DNA of 64,000 nt from Acidimicrobiia bacterium (GTDB lineage: Bacteria > Actinomycetota > Acidimicrobiia > Spongiisociales > UBA5794): contig JAWKJB010000001.1 of NCBI GenBank assembly GCA_041393965.1, positions 434,001-498,000 on the forward strand, given 5' to 3'. Of this stretch, positions 51,196 to 59,140 are shown in pieces. The notes under the pieces were generated by a model. It had not been told where the DNA came from. It did no database searches and saw only the letters and a program-made list of their open reading frames with translations. The translations under genes were made by a program, and so were the position numbers. Within the stretch, counting starts at the first letter, position 1, and every line of letters begins with the position of its first letter.

Positions 51196-51846
51196 TCATG
51201 TGCGCGACATCCTAAGGAGCCAGAACGGGGAGTCAAGCACCTCGGTGGCGATACTCTCACAGAAAAACGCGACGCCGTCGGGCGGGTCCGCAATGACGGG
51301 CGGCGTTGACGATCGCGACACCCCCACGAGCCCGACTCCATCAGCCGCCGCCAGCTTCGCGAACACACCTGCCGCCTCCGGGACGGGGAGTGAGGCACGA
51401 AACACGACGACATCCCATGGCGGTTCGTAGGAGCGTGCGTCTTCGCAAACGACGGCAACATTGGCGGCACCGGCCCCGACCACCGCCCGAACCGCAAGGT
51501 CGGTGCGTCGCTGCGACCGGTCCAAAAGCGTGATTTCGAGATCGGGGCGGGCGATCGCCAACGGGATTCCCGGCAAGCCAACACCACTTCCGACATCGAC
51601 GAGCCGTTGCGCAGCGGACGGAATCCCGACGAGATAGGCCAGGGCGTCAGCGAGGTGTCGATCGACCAGGCGTGCCGACTCATTCGGGCCCATGCCACCG
51701 AGGGGAATGGCTTCTTGCCTGAGAAAGACGGCGAGACGATCCAACTGCGCCACTTGGTCATCGCTGAGGCGGATATCCGCCAGTCCAGCGACGCTCCGCA
51801 GCTTGTGGATCTCCGCGGGGGACAGTCGATCAGGGTGCAGTGCCAT
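51196..51846 (-). CDS. rsmG: 16S rRNA (guanine527-N7) methyltransferase
   Basis: Methylates 16S rRNA near the decoding site using SAM. About 216 residues: LVDRHLADALAYL, SAM motif LVDVGSGVGLPGIPLAIARPDLEITLLDRSQRR and VVCEDARSYE. The ATG at 51846 is 8 nt after TAGCAT on the minus strand (leaderless); a GTG at 51873 would add nine residues. Confidence 0.9.
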   Translation of the reverse strand: MALHPDRLSPAEIHKLRSVAGLADIRLSDDQVAQLDRLAVFLRQEAIPLGGMGPNESARLVDRHLADALAYLVGIPSAAQRLVDVGSGVGLPGIPLAIARPDLEITLLDRSQRRTDLAVRAVVGAGAANVAVVCEDARSYEPPWDVVVFRASLPVPEAAGVFAKLAAADGVGLVGVSRSSTPPVIADPPDGVAFFCESIATEVLDSPFWLLRMSRT

Positions 51847-51884
51847 GCCCGGTGATGCTACCCAATCCGCCACCTCGGCACCGA

Positions 51885-51900
51885 TGTTTCACATGAAACA
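51885..51900. promoter_or_regulatory. parS centromere-like site
   Basis: TGTTTCACATGAAACA matches the bacterial parS consensus (TGTTTCACGTGAAACA) at 15 of 16 positions, the single change being at the palindrome centre. It lies 40 bp upstream of rsmG, close to parAB and the origin, where ParB loading sites are expected. Confidence 0.88.
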
Positions 51901-51955
51901 CGACTGACTGCTGGCCATTCCGCCGAACGACCTCGGTGGCACGCTGTGTTCGGTG

Positions 51956-52807
51956 CTACTCGTCGAAGGCGATCACGACGGCTCGACGCGGATCGTCTCC
52001 CTCGGAGAAGGAGCGAACGCCGTCGATCTCGGCGACGGCATCGTGCACGACCTTGCGATCGGCGGCATTCATGGGCTCGAGCATGATCTCGCTGCCGTCC
52101 TCCTTCACCTGATCGGCCAGCTTTCCAGCGTAGATCTTGAGCGCCTCCCGACGACGCTCGCCGTACCCGTTGATATCAATGCGCATTCGAGGGGCACCGT
52201 AGGTCTTCCTCTGGACCACGGTTCGTGTGAGCTCGAGGACGGCGTACATCACCGAACCCTTGGCGCCGACCAGCGCCTCGGTCTGCCCACCTCGGATGTC
52301 GAGATACAACACCTCGTCATCGATCCTCGATTCCACGGTTCCTTCGAGACCGAAGGCGTCGAGCAGTCCGACGAGGAACCCGGTCGCGACTTTCGCCTGT
52401 TCCTCAATCGGTGCGGGCTCTGGTCGATCATCACGCTGCACGGTCTTCTTCTCTCCCTTGGGCCGATCCTTGGATGGCTTCTTGTTCTTCGCCTGCTCGC
52501 TCTTGTTCGTGCTGGCCTTCGGCGAACGCCGGGCATTGTCGTCGGATCGCTGCTGGTTGCTGTCGTTGCTGCCATCCTTGCTCTGCCTGCGACGCCCGTC
52601 TTTGTCACCCCTCCCACGACGATTGCGGCCGCCGGGAGCTTTCGTCACGCGGACGATGGCCGGCTTGCCCCCCATCCCCAGAAACCCGACGGTCGGTTCA
52701 CGAATGATCTCAATGTTGACATCGGCTCGGTCTTTGACATCCAGCTCAGCCATCGCCATGTCGACAGCCTCATCGACGCTGTTGCCCTCTACTTCAACCC
52801 AATCCAT
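51956..52807 (-). CDS. jag: Jag/KhpB-type RNA-binding protein
   Basis: 283 residues from the ATG at 52807: N-terminal Jag-N domain (WVEVEGNSVDEAVDMAMAELDV...PTVGFLGMGGKPAIVRV), a long Lys/Arg-rich low-complexity linker, then a KH domain (LYLDIRGGQTEALVGAKGSVMYAVLEL) and an R3H domain ending SFSEGDDPRRAVVIAF. It binds RNA and influences cell division and envelope functions. 5 bp after yidC. Confidence 0.92.
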   Translation of the reverse strand: MDWVEVEGNSVDEAVDMAMAELDVKDRADVNIEIIREPTVGFLGMGGKPAIVRVTKAPGGRNRRGRGDKDGRRRQSKDGSNDSNQQRSDDNARRSPKASTNKSEQAKNKKPSKDRPKGEKKTVQRDDRPEPAPIEEQAKVATGFLVGLLDAFGLEGTVESRIDDEVLYLDIRGGQTEALVGAKGSVMYAVLELTRTVVQRKTYGAPRMRIDINGYGERRREALKIYAGKLADQVKEDGSEIMLEPMNAADRKVVHDAVAEIDGVRSFSEGDDPRRAVVIAFDE

Positions 52808-52811
52808 GGGG

Positions 52812-53759
52812 CTACTTCCTTCTTTTGCGGTTTCGCTTCTTGCTTGCGTTCGGCGACGGCCCTCCCGGTTTCGGCTCCTCAGGATCCGGATCCGGCACCG
52901 TGTCAGCGGCATCGGAATCCCCCCGTGGCCCATCGTCATCTCCCATTCGGAGGATGATGGCTTGCTGGCCGACGCGGAAGAGGTTCGAGGTTGCGAAGTA
53001 CAGGCCGAGACCAGTCACGAAGTTCCAGGTAATGAAACCGAAAACGATCGGCATCACCTTCATCACATTTTGCATTCCCTGCATCTGTGTCTGCTGCTGA
53101 TCCTTCGGGTCGTCCTTGCGCCGTCGCATCGTCTGTACCTGCTGGTAAAATCCGGCAACCACGATCACGGCGATCAATAGGATGTACGGCAGCGCCCCGA
53201 TGAGGTCCCCGAAGTCGACCGCCTGGGATGGACGCACGAGGAGATTCATCCCGAGGAACCGGACATGCTCGAACACGGGACTCGCAATATCGATACCCGG
53301 TTTGAGTGTGCCCGTGAGGTTGCCGGTCGCGTCGGTGACATACAGGGCGCTGTTGGCGGCATCGAGGACGCCCTTGAGCGTGGAGTCCTGCGGAATCCCG
53401 AAACCCTGCCACAGCACGCGGTAGAGCGCGAACCAGATCGGCATCTGTACGAGCAACGGGAGACATCCCGCCGCAGGGTTCACCCCACGCTCCTTGTAGA
53501 GCTCCATGAGGTGCTTGTTGAGCTCCTCCTTGTTCCCCTTGTACTCCTTCTGGAGACGCTTCACCTCGGGCTGGATCTCCTGCATCGCCTTCATCGAGCG
53601 CGTCTGTTTGACGGTCAGCGGAAACATCAACAGCATCACGGTGAGGGTCAGCAGAATGATGGCGATACCATATTCTGGCAGGAGGTCGTAGTAGAAGGAC
53701 AGCAGTGTCCCGAGCAGGCTGAGCAGCCATTCCCACGGAGCGAATGCAGCGAGGATCAC
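52812..53759 (-). CDS. yidC: Membrane protein insertase YidC
   Basis: About 315 residues: N-terminal helix FAPWEWLLSLLGTLLSFYYDLL, YGIAIILLTLTVMLLMFPLTVKQTRSMKAMQEIQPEVKRLQKEYKGNKEELNK, NPAAGCLPLLVQMPIWFALYRVL and three further helices, ending in a basic tail. It inserts and folds membrane proteins. The GTG start overlaps the yidD stop (GTGA). Confidence 0.94.
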   Translation of the reverse strand: MILAAFAPWEWLLSLLGTLLSFYYDLLPEYGIAIILLTLTVMLLMFPLTVKQTRSMKAMQEIQPEVKRLQKEYKGNKEELNKHLMELYKERGVNPAAGCLPLLVQMPIWFALYRVLWQGFGIPQDSTLKGVLDAANSALYVTDATGNLTGTLKPGIDIASPVFEHVRFLGMNLLVRPSQAVDFGDLIGALPYILLIAVIVVAGFYQQVQTMRRRKDDPKDQQQTQMQGMQNVMKVMPIVFGFITWNFVTGLGLYFATSNLFRVGQQAIILRMGDDDGPRGDSDAADTVPDPDPEEPKPGGPSPNASKKRNRKRRK

Positions 53760-54034
53760 GATGAACCGCCTTGGGCTCGCCCGGCGAGAGTGGCATCGGA
53801 TCCCGGTACGGGGTCGAATCCGCCGTCGTGGAACGGGTGGCACCTCGCAATGCGGCGGATCCCGAGCCATGAACCTCGCATCGCGCCGTGGATCTCGATC
53901 GCCTCATAGGTATAGCGGGAGCAAGTCGGGTGGTATCGGCAGTTCCTCCCCATGAGCGGGGACAGCAGCCGTTGATAGATGCGAATGACGCTGAGGGCCA
54001 GGCGTTGCGCCAGATTGCGAGGCTCGAGGGTCAT
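53756..54034 (-). CDS. yidD: Membrane protein insertion efficiency factor YidD
   Basis: 92 residues with the invariant RIYQRLLSPLMGRNCRYHPTCSRYTYEAIEIHGAMRGSWLGIRRIARCHPFHDGGFDPVP. A small membrane-associated helper of YidC. Its start overlaps rnpA by 4 nt (ATGA). Confidence 0.95.
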   Translation of the reverse strand: MTLEPRNLAQRLALSVIRIYQRLLSPLMGRNCRYHPTCSRYTYEAIEIHGAMRGSWLGIRRIARCHPFHDGGFDPVPGSDATLAGRAQGGSS

Positions 54035-54363
54035 CGTGCTTCCATGGTCATCGGTTTGGCTTCGAGCGCATCGCCGAGCCAGTCGACCAGCGTAGGGAAC
54101 GGTGCCGTGAGCACACCGGGAGAGGCAACGACCACGACATCGAGCCCGTCCGGGATCTCGACGCGTCGCAGGGCTTCGCGAAGCCTGCGTTTCGCCCGGT
54201 TTCGTTGTACGGCACTACCCACCTTCTTGCCGGCTACCACACCCACCCTCGTGGAACCAGCGGTTCCGGTTGCTTGGAACACGGTCACCGCGCCGTGTCT
54301 CCGACTGACTCCGTCCCGGTAGATCTCGGCGAATCGTCCTGACGACCGGAGGGGAACCAACAT
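54031..54363 (-). CDS. rnpA: Ribonuclease P protein component
   Basis: 110 residues with the RNA-binding signature RVGVVAGKKVGSAVQRNRAKRRLREALR. It assists the RNase P RNA in maturing tRNA 5' ends. Three bases after rpmH, in the universal rpmH-rnpA order. Confidence 0.94.
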   Translation of the reverse strand: MLVPLRSSGRFAEIYRDGVSRRHGAVTVFQATGTAGSTRVGVVAGKKVGSAVQRNRAKRRLREALRRVEIPDGLDVVVVASPGVLTAPFPTLVDWLGDALEAKPMTMEAR

Positions 54364-54366
54364 GGC

Positions 54367-54501
54367 CTAGGCGGAGAGCTCGTGTCGGCCCTTCGACCGG
54401 CGCCGTCGGATGGTCGCGCGCCCCGCGCGGGTTCGCATTCTCACGCGAAACCCGTGCTTGCGCTTGCGACGACGCTTGTTCGGCTGGTACGTGCGTTTCA
54501 T
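54367..54501 (-). CDS. rpmH: Ribosomal protein L34
   Basis: 44 residues, MKRTYQPNKRRRKRKHGFR and then a very basic tail: the complete L34. GGGGACC lies 7 nt before the ATG. TAGAAT (54555-54560) with CTGACG 19 nt further upstream is a plausible promoter for the rpmH-to-parB series. Confidence 0.97.
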   Translation of the reverse strand: MKRTYQPNKRRRKRKHGFRVRMRTRAGRATIRRRRSKGRHELSA

Positions 54502-54954
54502 GTGAGGTCCCCTGGCGGGCGATGCGGCGGCCCACCGGCTGGTGGAACGGCAACATTCTAGGTGCTGGTATCTCGAAACCGTCAGCACGGGACGAGCGCG
54601 CGAAAATTCGGGTGATGTCGCGAAAGACAGAACAAGACGAAAACTGGGAAACCGCCGTGGATGCAACCATGAGGTCCAATGACTTCGACACCGGAAACCG
54701 CCCGTTGTTGTTGAGTATTCGGCGTTTCGTCCGTCTCCGTTCGGGCGGTGATTGTCCCGGTTTTGCCGCTCTTGAACTGTGCAGGAAACCGTCCCTACAC
54801 TCGCCTCCGCTCTTGACGGGCGGTTGTCCGCTCTTCCCCGAGGAGCCGAACAGAGGGCCAACGCGACAGGGGCCCTTGCGCATCTTCTCCACATGCTGTG
54901 GATAGATGTGTGGACAGAATGATCTCGGGTCGAAGTGCCGGGAGGACTACAACA
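54502..54954. other. rpmH-dnaA intergenic region: divergent promoters and DnaA boxes, candidate oriC part
   Basis: This 453-bp gap has no credible gene. It contains the rpmH promoter (minus) and, next to dnaA, three DnaA-box-like 9-mers: TTCTCCACA (54885-54893), TGTGGATAG (54897-54905) and TGTGGACAG (54909-54917). The latter two are 8/9 and 7/9 matches in reverse orientation to TTATCCACA. The evenly 12-bp-spaced cluster suggests DnaA autoregulation or part of the origin. Confidence 0.65.
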
Positions 54955-56346
54955 GTGGAAGCATTGCAGACGCCTGCCGGATCAATCGACTCCAAGGTCG
55001 AGCTGTTCCACAGTCGACTCCGCGATGTGATCGGGCCAGCGAAGTGGGAGACATGGATCAAGCCTCTCGATGTCTCTCACGAAGGGTCGCTCCTGACCCT
55101 CGAAGCGCCCAACCGCTTCAACGCAACCTGGATCTCGGACAACTACACCCATCAGATCAACGAGATCGCTTCTTCGGTGTGGGCCATGCCGTTCGAGGTC
55201 GCTGTCACCGTGCGACCACAGCCCGAAACTCACACGGCTGCCCCGGAGACGAAGCCCTACCAGCCAACCTTCGACGAACATGCAAGAAAGCGAATCGACG
55301 ACCCCCCCGAACAGCGCGACACCTCGAATCTCCTTGCACGCTACTCCTTCGAGAACTTCGTTGTGGGGGCATCGAACCGTTTCGCTCACGCCGCTGCGCA
55401 GGCCGTGGCCGAACAACCAGGACGCCACTACAACCCGCTGTTCATCTACGCCAGTTCAGGTCTCGGCAAGACGCACCTGCTCCACGCCGTTGGGCAGCAT
55501 CGCCTCGAGTTGTCACGAAACGCCGTCGTGAAATATGTGACATCGGAGAACTTTTTCAACGACTTCATCAACTCCATCAGACGCAAACGGATGGACGATT
55601 TCAAGGCTCGCTACCGGAGGGCGAACATCCTTCTGCTCGATGATGTGCAGTTCTTCGAAGGCAAGGAGATGGTGCTCGAGGAGTTCTTCCACACCTTCAA
55701 CTCACTCTACGAATCCGGCAACCAGTTGGTCATCAGCTCGGATCGTTCCCCGCGCGAGCTGAGGACGATCGAGGACCGCCTCCGGAGCCGGTTCGAATGG
55801 GGTCTGACAACGGACATCCAGCGACCCGATGTCGAGACTCGTCTTGCCATCCTGCGCAAGAACGCCGCTGCATCGGAAGCCAGAATCCCCCCGGATGTCC
55901 TGTCGTTCATCGCTGAGAATGTTGCGGACAACATCCGCGAGCTCGAAGGGGCGCTCACGCGGATCACGGCGTTCGCGACGCTGACGCACGAACCCGTCAC
56001 GCTCGACCTCGCAACGAGCGTGCTGCGCGATGTCGTCAAGCTTCAAGCAGCGTCTCCGCTGACTGCCGACACGATCATCTCGACGGTTGCCCAGTTCTAT
56101 GAGCGTCCAAGGGCGGAACTCGTCGGGGCGTCTCGTCGGCAGCCCCTTGCTCGGCAACGGCAGGTCGCGATGTACATCTGTCGGGAACAAACGGGCCTGT
56201 CACTTCCCAAGATCGGTGCGGCGTTCGGGGGAAGGGACCACACGACGGTCATGCACGCCGTTGACAAGATCACCAACCTCCTTCAGACCGACAAGGCCGT
56301 GTACGACCAGGTGACCGCCATCACGCAGCAGCTGAGGACAACATGA
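54955..56346 (+). CDS. dnaA: Chromosomal replication initiator DnaA
   Basis: About 463 residues: domain I (KVELFHSRLRDVIGPAKWETWIKPLDV), a short linker, the AAA+ core (SFENFVVGASNRFAHAAAQAVAE, Walker A IYASSGLGKTHLLHA, Walker B ILLLDDVQFFEGKE), and domain IV with the signature GAAFGGRDHTTVMHAVDKI. The GTG at 54955 is chosen for GGGAGGAC 8 nt upstream. The frame is also open from 54898, but the DnaA boxes lie there. Confidence 0.96.
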   Translation: MEALQTPAGSIDSKVELFHSRLRDVIGPAKWETWIKPLDVSHEGSLLTLEAPNRFNATWISDNYTHQINEIASSVWAMPFEVAVTVRPQPETHTAAPETKPYQPTFDEHARKRIDDPPEQRDTSNLLARYSFENFVVGASNRFAHAAAQAVAEQPGRHYNPLFIYASSGLGKTHLLHAVGQHRLELSRNAVVKYVTSENFFNDFINSIRRKRMDDFKARYRRANILLLDDVQFFEGKEMVLEEFFHTFNSLYESGNQLVISSDRSPRELRTIEDRLRSRFEWGLTTDIQRPDVETRLAILRKNAAASEARIPPDVLSFIAENVADNIRELEGALTRITAFATLTHEPVTLDLATSVLRDVVKLQAASPLTADTIISTVAQFYERPRAELVGASRRQPLARQRQVAMYICREQTGLSLPKIGAAFGGRDHTTVMHAVDKITNLLQTDKAVYDQVTAITQQLRTT

Positions 56347-56531
56347 GGCTTCTCCACACCGAACCGCCTGCATGCTGCCGTGCTGTGCATATCGTGCGTG
56401 TCATGCACAGCCGCTGTGGACGGCAAACCCCCGAATCCGCTGGTCTTTTCGTGACTCTTCCACAATCCACAACCCCTACTACCACGACAAGTCTTTACAA
56501 GTAATCAACCAGAAGCAGAAAGAAGACAACG
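56347..56531. other. dnaA-dnaN intergenic region: candidate oriC
   Basis: 185 bp with DnaA-box-like 9-mers at 56350-56358 (TTCTCCACA), 56415-56423 (TGTGGACGG) and 56463-56471 (CAATCCACA). A visibly A-rich stretch follows just before dnaN (about 56476-56530), a possible unwinding element. In mycobacteria oriC lies in this interval, but there it is about three times longer. Confidence 0.6.
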
Positions 56532-57611
56532 GTGCGGATAAGGGCAGAACGAGACGATCTTGCAGATGTGCTTGCGCGAGCGGGGAGAGCAGTCGGTACC
56601 CGATCACCACTCCCCATTCTTCAGGGTGTCCTGTGTGAGGTTGCGGGAAACCGGCTGACAGTGACAGGCACCGACAACGAGGTCACGGTCCGAACCTATC
56701 TCGATGTCGAGATGTCCGAGGAAGGGCGCACCGTGATCCCTGCGAAACTGGCAGCGGAAGCGGTTCGGAAGCTGCCGGCGGGAGCGGTCTCATTCGCCTC
56801 CGCAGACGGTCACATCGAGATCACAGGAAACGGGCCACAGTTCCGCCTTCGTGAGATGCAGGTGGACGACTTCCCGAAGGTCATCGATGCTGCGGGAGGT
56901 GAAGGCGTGTCCCTCGACGGAGGAAGCCTCATCGGGGCACTCGGCCAGGTGGGCGTCGCGGCTTCCGGTGATGACGCACGGCCTACCTTGACCGGGGTCC
57001 TGTTCGAGGCGAATGACGATGGTCTGCGGCTCGTGGCAACAGACGGCTACCGCCTTGCCGTCAAGGATGTGCAGGGTGTTGCCACCGAGGGATCGCGACT
57101 CGTGCCGTTTCGGGCACTCCGAGAGCTCGGCCGAACGGTCGGTGCCGGGTCGATGACGGTTGCGCTCGGGGATCGTGAGGCATCGTTCGTCACCGATGAG
57201 GGCCGCCTCACGGTGCGAATCATCGACTCCACCTTTCCGAACTATCGACAACTCCTCCCCGAGGGGCACGCGAATCGTTTGACCGTCGACCGGGCTGGAC
57301 TACTCGAGGCTGTTGATCGGGCTGCGCTGGTGGCCGAGGACCACATTCCCGTGCGTCTCGCCATGCACAACGGCGGGGTTGAGCTTTCGGTGATTCGTCA
57401 GGAGGTGGGTGAGGCCTCCGAACTTCTCGAAGGGGCATACACCGGCGACGACATGACGATTGCGTTCAATACCCGGTACCTGAGGGATGGCATCACGGCG
57501 GTGGCCGATGAGCAGGTGGTGATCGAGACCTCCGACCCGCTCAAGCCGGGTCTGCTGCACGGCAGCACGAGTGAGGACTTCCGGTACTTACTGATGCCCG
57601 TGCGTCTCTAG
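56532..57611 (+). CDS. dnaN: DNA polymerase III sliding clamp, beta subunit
   Basis: 359 residues in three clamp repeats: RSPLPILQGVLCEVAGNRLTVTGTDNEV at the start, SGDDARPTLTGVLFEAN with TDGYRLAVKD, and the C-terminal YTGDDMTIAFNTRYLRDGI and FRYLLMPVRL. It starts at GTG. It tethers polymerase and repair enzymes to DNA. Confidence 0.96.
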   Translation: MRIRAERDDLADVLARAGRAVGTRSPLPILQGVLCEVAGNRLTVTGTDNEVTVRTYLDVEMSEEGRTVIPAKLAAEAVRKLPAGAVSFASADGHIEITGNGPQFRLREMQVDDFPKVIDAAGGEGVSLDGGSLIGALGQVGVAASGDDARPTLTGVLFEANDDGLRLVATDGYRLAVKDVQGVATEGSRLVPFRALRELGRTVGAGSMTVALGDREASFVTDEGRLTVRIIDSTFPNYRQLLPEGHANRLTVDRAGLLEAVDRAALVAEDHIPVRLAMHNGGVELSVIRQEVGEASELLEGAYTGDDMTIAFNTRYLRDGITAVADEQVVIETSDPLKPGLLHGSTSEDFRYLLMPVRL

Positions 57612-57617
57612 GCGACA

Positions 57618-58709
57618 ATGCACCTGGCGTGGCTCAAGCTGCGGAACTTCCGGTCGTATTCGTCGCTGAGGTTCGACCCCGATCCGGGTGTCAATGTCCT
57701 GGTCGGGGACAATGGTGCCGGGAAGACCTCCCTGCTCGAGGCCGTCGGCTACCTCGGGTCCGCGCGATCGTTTCGGGGTGTTCCCGACGGAGCCCTGATC
57801 TCGGACGGAGCGGCGTCTGCAATCGTGCGTGGGTCCTTCGAGGGGGGTGCATCGGAGACCACGGTCGAGTGCGAGATACCACAGGAGGGCCGGCGGACGG
57901 TGCTGGTGAACGGGAAACGACCCCAGCGCATGCGGGACCTGCTCAGTATCGTCCCGGTCGTCGCGTTCATCCCCGACGATCTCGACCTCGTCAAAGGGGG
58001 CTCCGCTGTCAGGCGTGACTTCCTCGACGACCTTGCCGCTCGCATCTGGCCGCAAGCAGCTGCCGCACAAGCCGACTACGACCGCGCGTTGCGGCAGCGC
58101 AACAGCCTTCTCAAGCAGGAAGGCCGCGGCACCGACCTGGTGACGCTGTCGGTGTGGGATGAGAGGCTCGGAGTGGCTGCGGCTGGCGTGTTGCACCACC
58201 GTCGGGCTGTCGCGGCGGCCCTTCAACCCCAGCTCGCCGCGGCGTATCGCTCCGTTGGCGGCGTCGGTGACCTCGCCTGGTCGTACCGGTCGACTTGGAA
58301 CTCCGATGCGGCCCGCGATGAGGAGGCTCTCAAATCCGCGCTCGTCGATGCGCTTGAGCGGCGACGGTCCAAGGAGCTCGAGATCCGAACCACAACCGCT
58401 GGTCCACACCGAGACGAACCCGATGTGCTCCTCGACGGGCGCAGCACGCGCACTCAGGCGTCGCAAGGGGAGCAGCGGACGACCGCCCTTGCAATGCGCG
58501 TCGGCGCATATCGGGTGATCGAGCAGCTCCGGAATCAGAAACCGATCCTCCTCCTCGACGATGTCTTCTCAGAGCTTGACGCTTCCCGCGCGTCTCGCGT
58601 GCTTGAGCTGATCCCGGTCGGACAGGTATTTGTCACAACGGCGAGAGACGATGAGGTACCGATCGGGGGACGCCGCTGGTCGGTGAATGACGGGAAGGTG
58701 CAACCGTGA
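57618..58709 (+). CDS. recF: Recombination mediator RecF
   Basis: 363 residues of the SMC-like family: LKLRNFRSYSSLRFDPDPGVNVLVGDNGAGKTSLLEAVGYLG (Walker A), GPHRDEPDVLL, signature TQASQGEQRTTALAMRVG and Walker B ILLLDDVFSELDASR. It loads RecA at gaps. Begins 6 nt after dnaN and overlaps the next gene (GTGA). Confidence 0.96.
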   Translation: MHLAWLKLRNFRSYSSLRFDPDPGVNVLVGDNGAGKTSLLEAVGYLGSARSFRGVPDGALISDGAASAIVRGSFEGGASETTVECEIPQEGRRTVLVNGKRPQRMRDLLSIVPVVAFIPDDLDLVKGGSAVRRDFLDDLAARIWPQAAAAQADYDRALRQRNSLLKQEGRGTDLVTLSVWDERLGVAAAGVLHHRRAVAAALQPQLAAAYRSVGGVGDLAWSYRSTWNSDAARDEEALKSALVDALERRRSKELEIRTTTAGPHRDEPDVLLDGRSTRTQASQGEQRTTALAMRVGAYRVIEQLRNQKPILLLDDVFSELDASRASRVLELIPVGQVFVTTARDDEVPIGGRRWSVNDGKVQP

Positions 58710-59044
58710 AGGCGAAATATCTCAACAGCGATACCGGGCGGGACCCCGCGCCGATAGGCGATGTCATCGGATCGGTGATCGAGAACGCAACGGTGAGCGT
58801 CGATGTCCGTCACGGCCAGATGATCTCGGAGTGGGACACATTTGCCCCGTCCGACTGGGTGACCTTCGGGAGGCCGATCGGTGTTCGGGAGCGTGCACTG
58901 CTGGTCGAGGTGAGCAACGGGTCCGCGGCGTCCTTGTTGAAATACCAGACCAGCGATCTCGTGGCCGCGATCGAGACGCGGTATGGCCCGGATCTCGTGA
59001 GCGGCGTCCGGGTCCGCGTCGAACGCAGAGCGAGACGCGATTGA
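58706..59044 (+). CDS. DUF721 (DciA-like) protein
   Basis: 112 residues: an N-terminal tail, then DTFAPSDWVTFGRPIGVRERALLVEVSNGSAASLLKYQTSDLVAAIETRYG, the DUF721 KH-like fold. This position between recF and gyrB is where actinobacteria encode the protein (Rv0004). DciA relatives help load the replicative helicase, a role inferred here. The GTG start is coupled to recF. Confidence 0.88.
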   Translation: MKAKYLNSDTGRDPAPIGDVIGSVIENATVSVDVRHGQMISEWDTFAPSDWVTFGRPIGVRERALLVEVSNGSAASLLKYQTSDLVAAIETRYGPDLVSGVRVRVERRARRD

Positions 59045-59078
59045 GCACCCAAGACCCGGGATTTGGCCCTCGTTTCCC

Positions 59079-59084
59079 TATACT
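59079..59084 (+). promoter_or_regulatory. gyrB promoter -10 element
   Basis: TATACT lies 56 bp before the gyrB GTG in a 96-bp gap after the DUF721 gene. No good -35 hexamer is visible. A ribosome-binding site (AAAGGAG) lies just before the GTG. Confidence 0.5.
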
Positions 59085-59140
59085 TACAAGCGTGTGACAA
59101 GCCTCGAACCGTTGCCTGACCAGAGGCACAAAGGAGCCCC

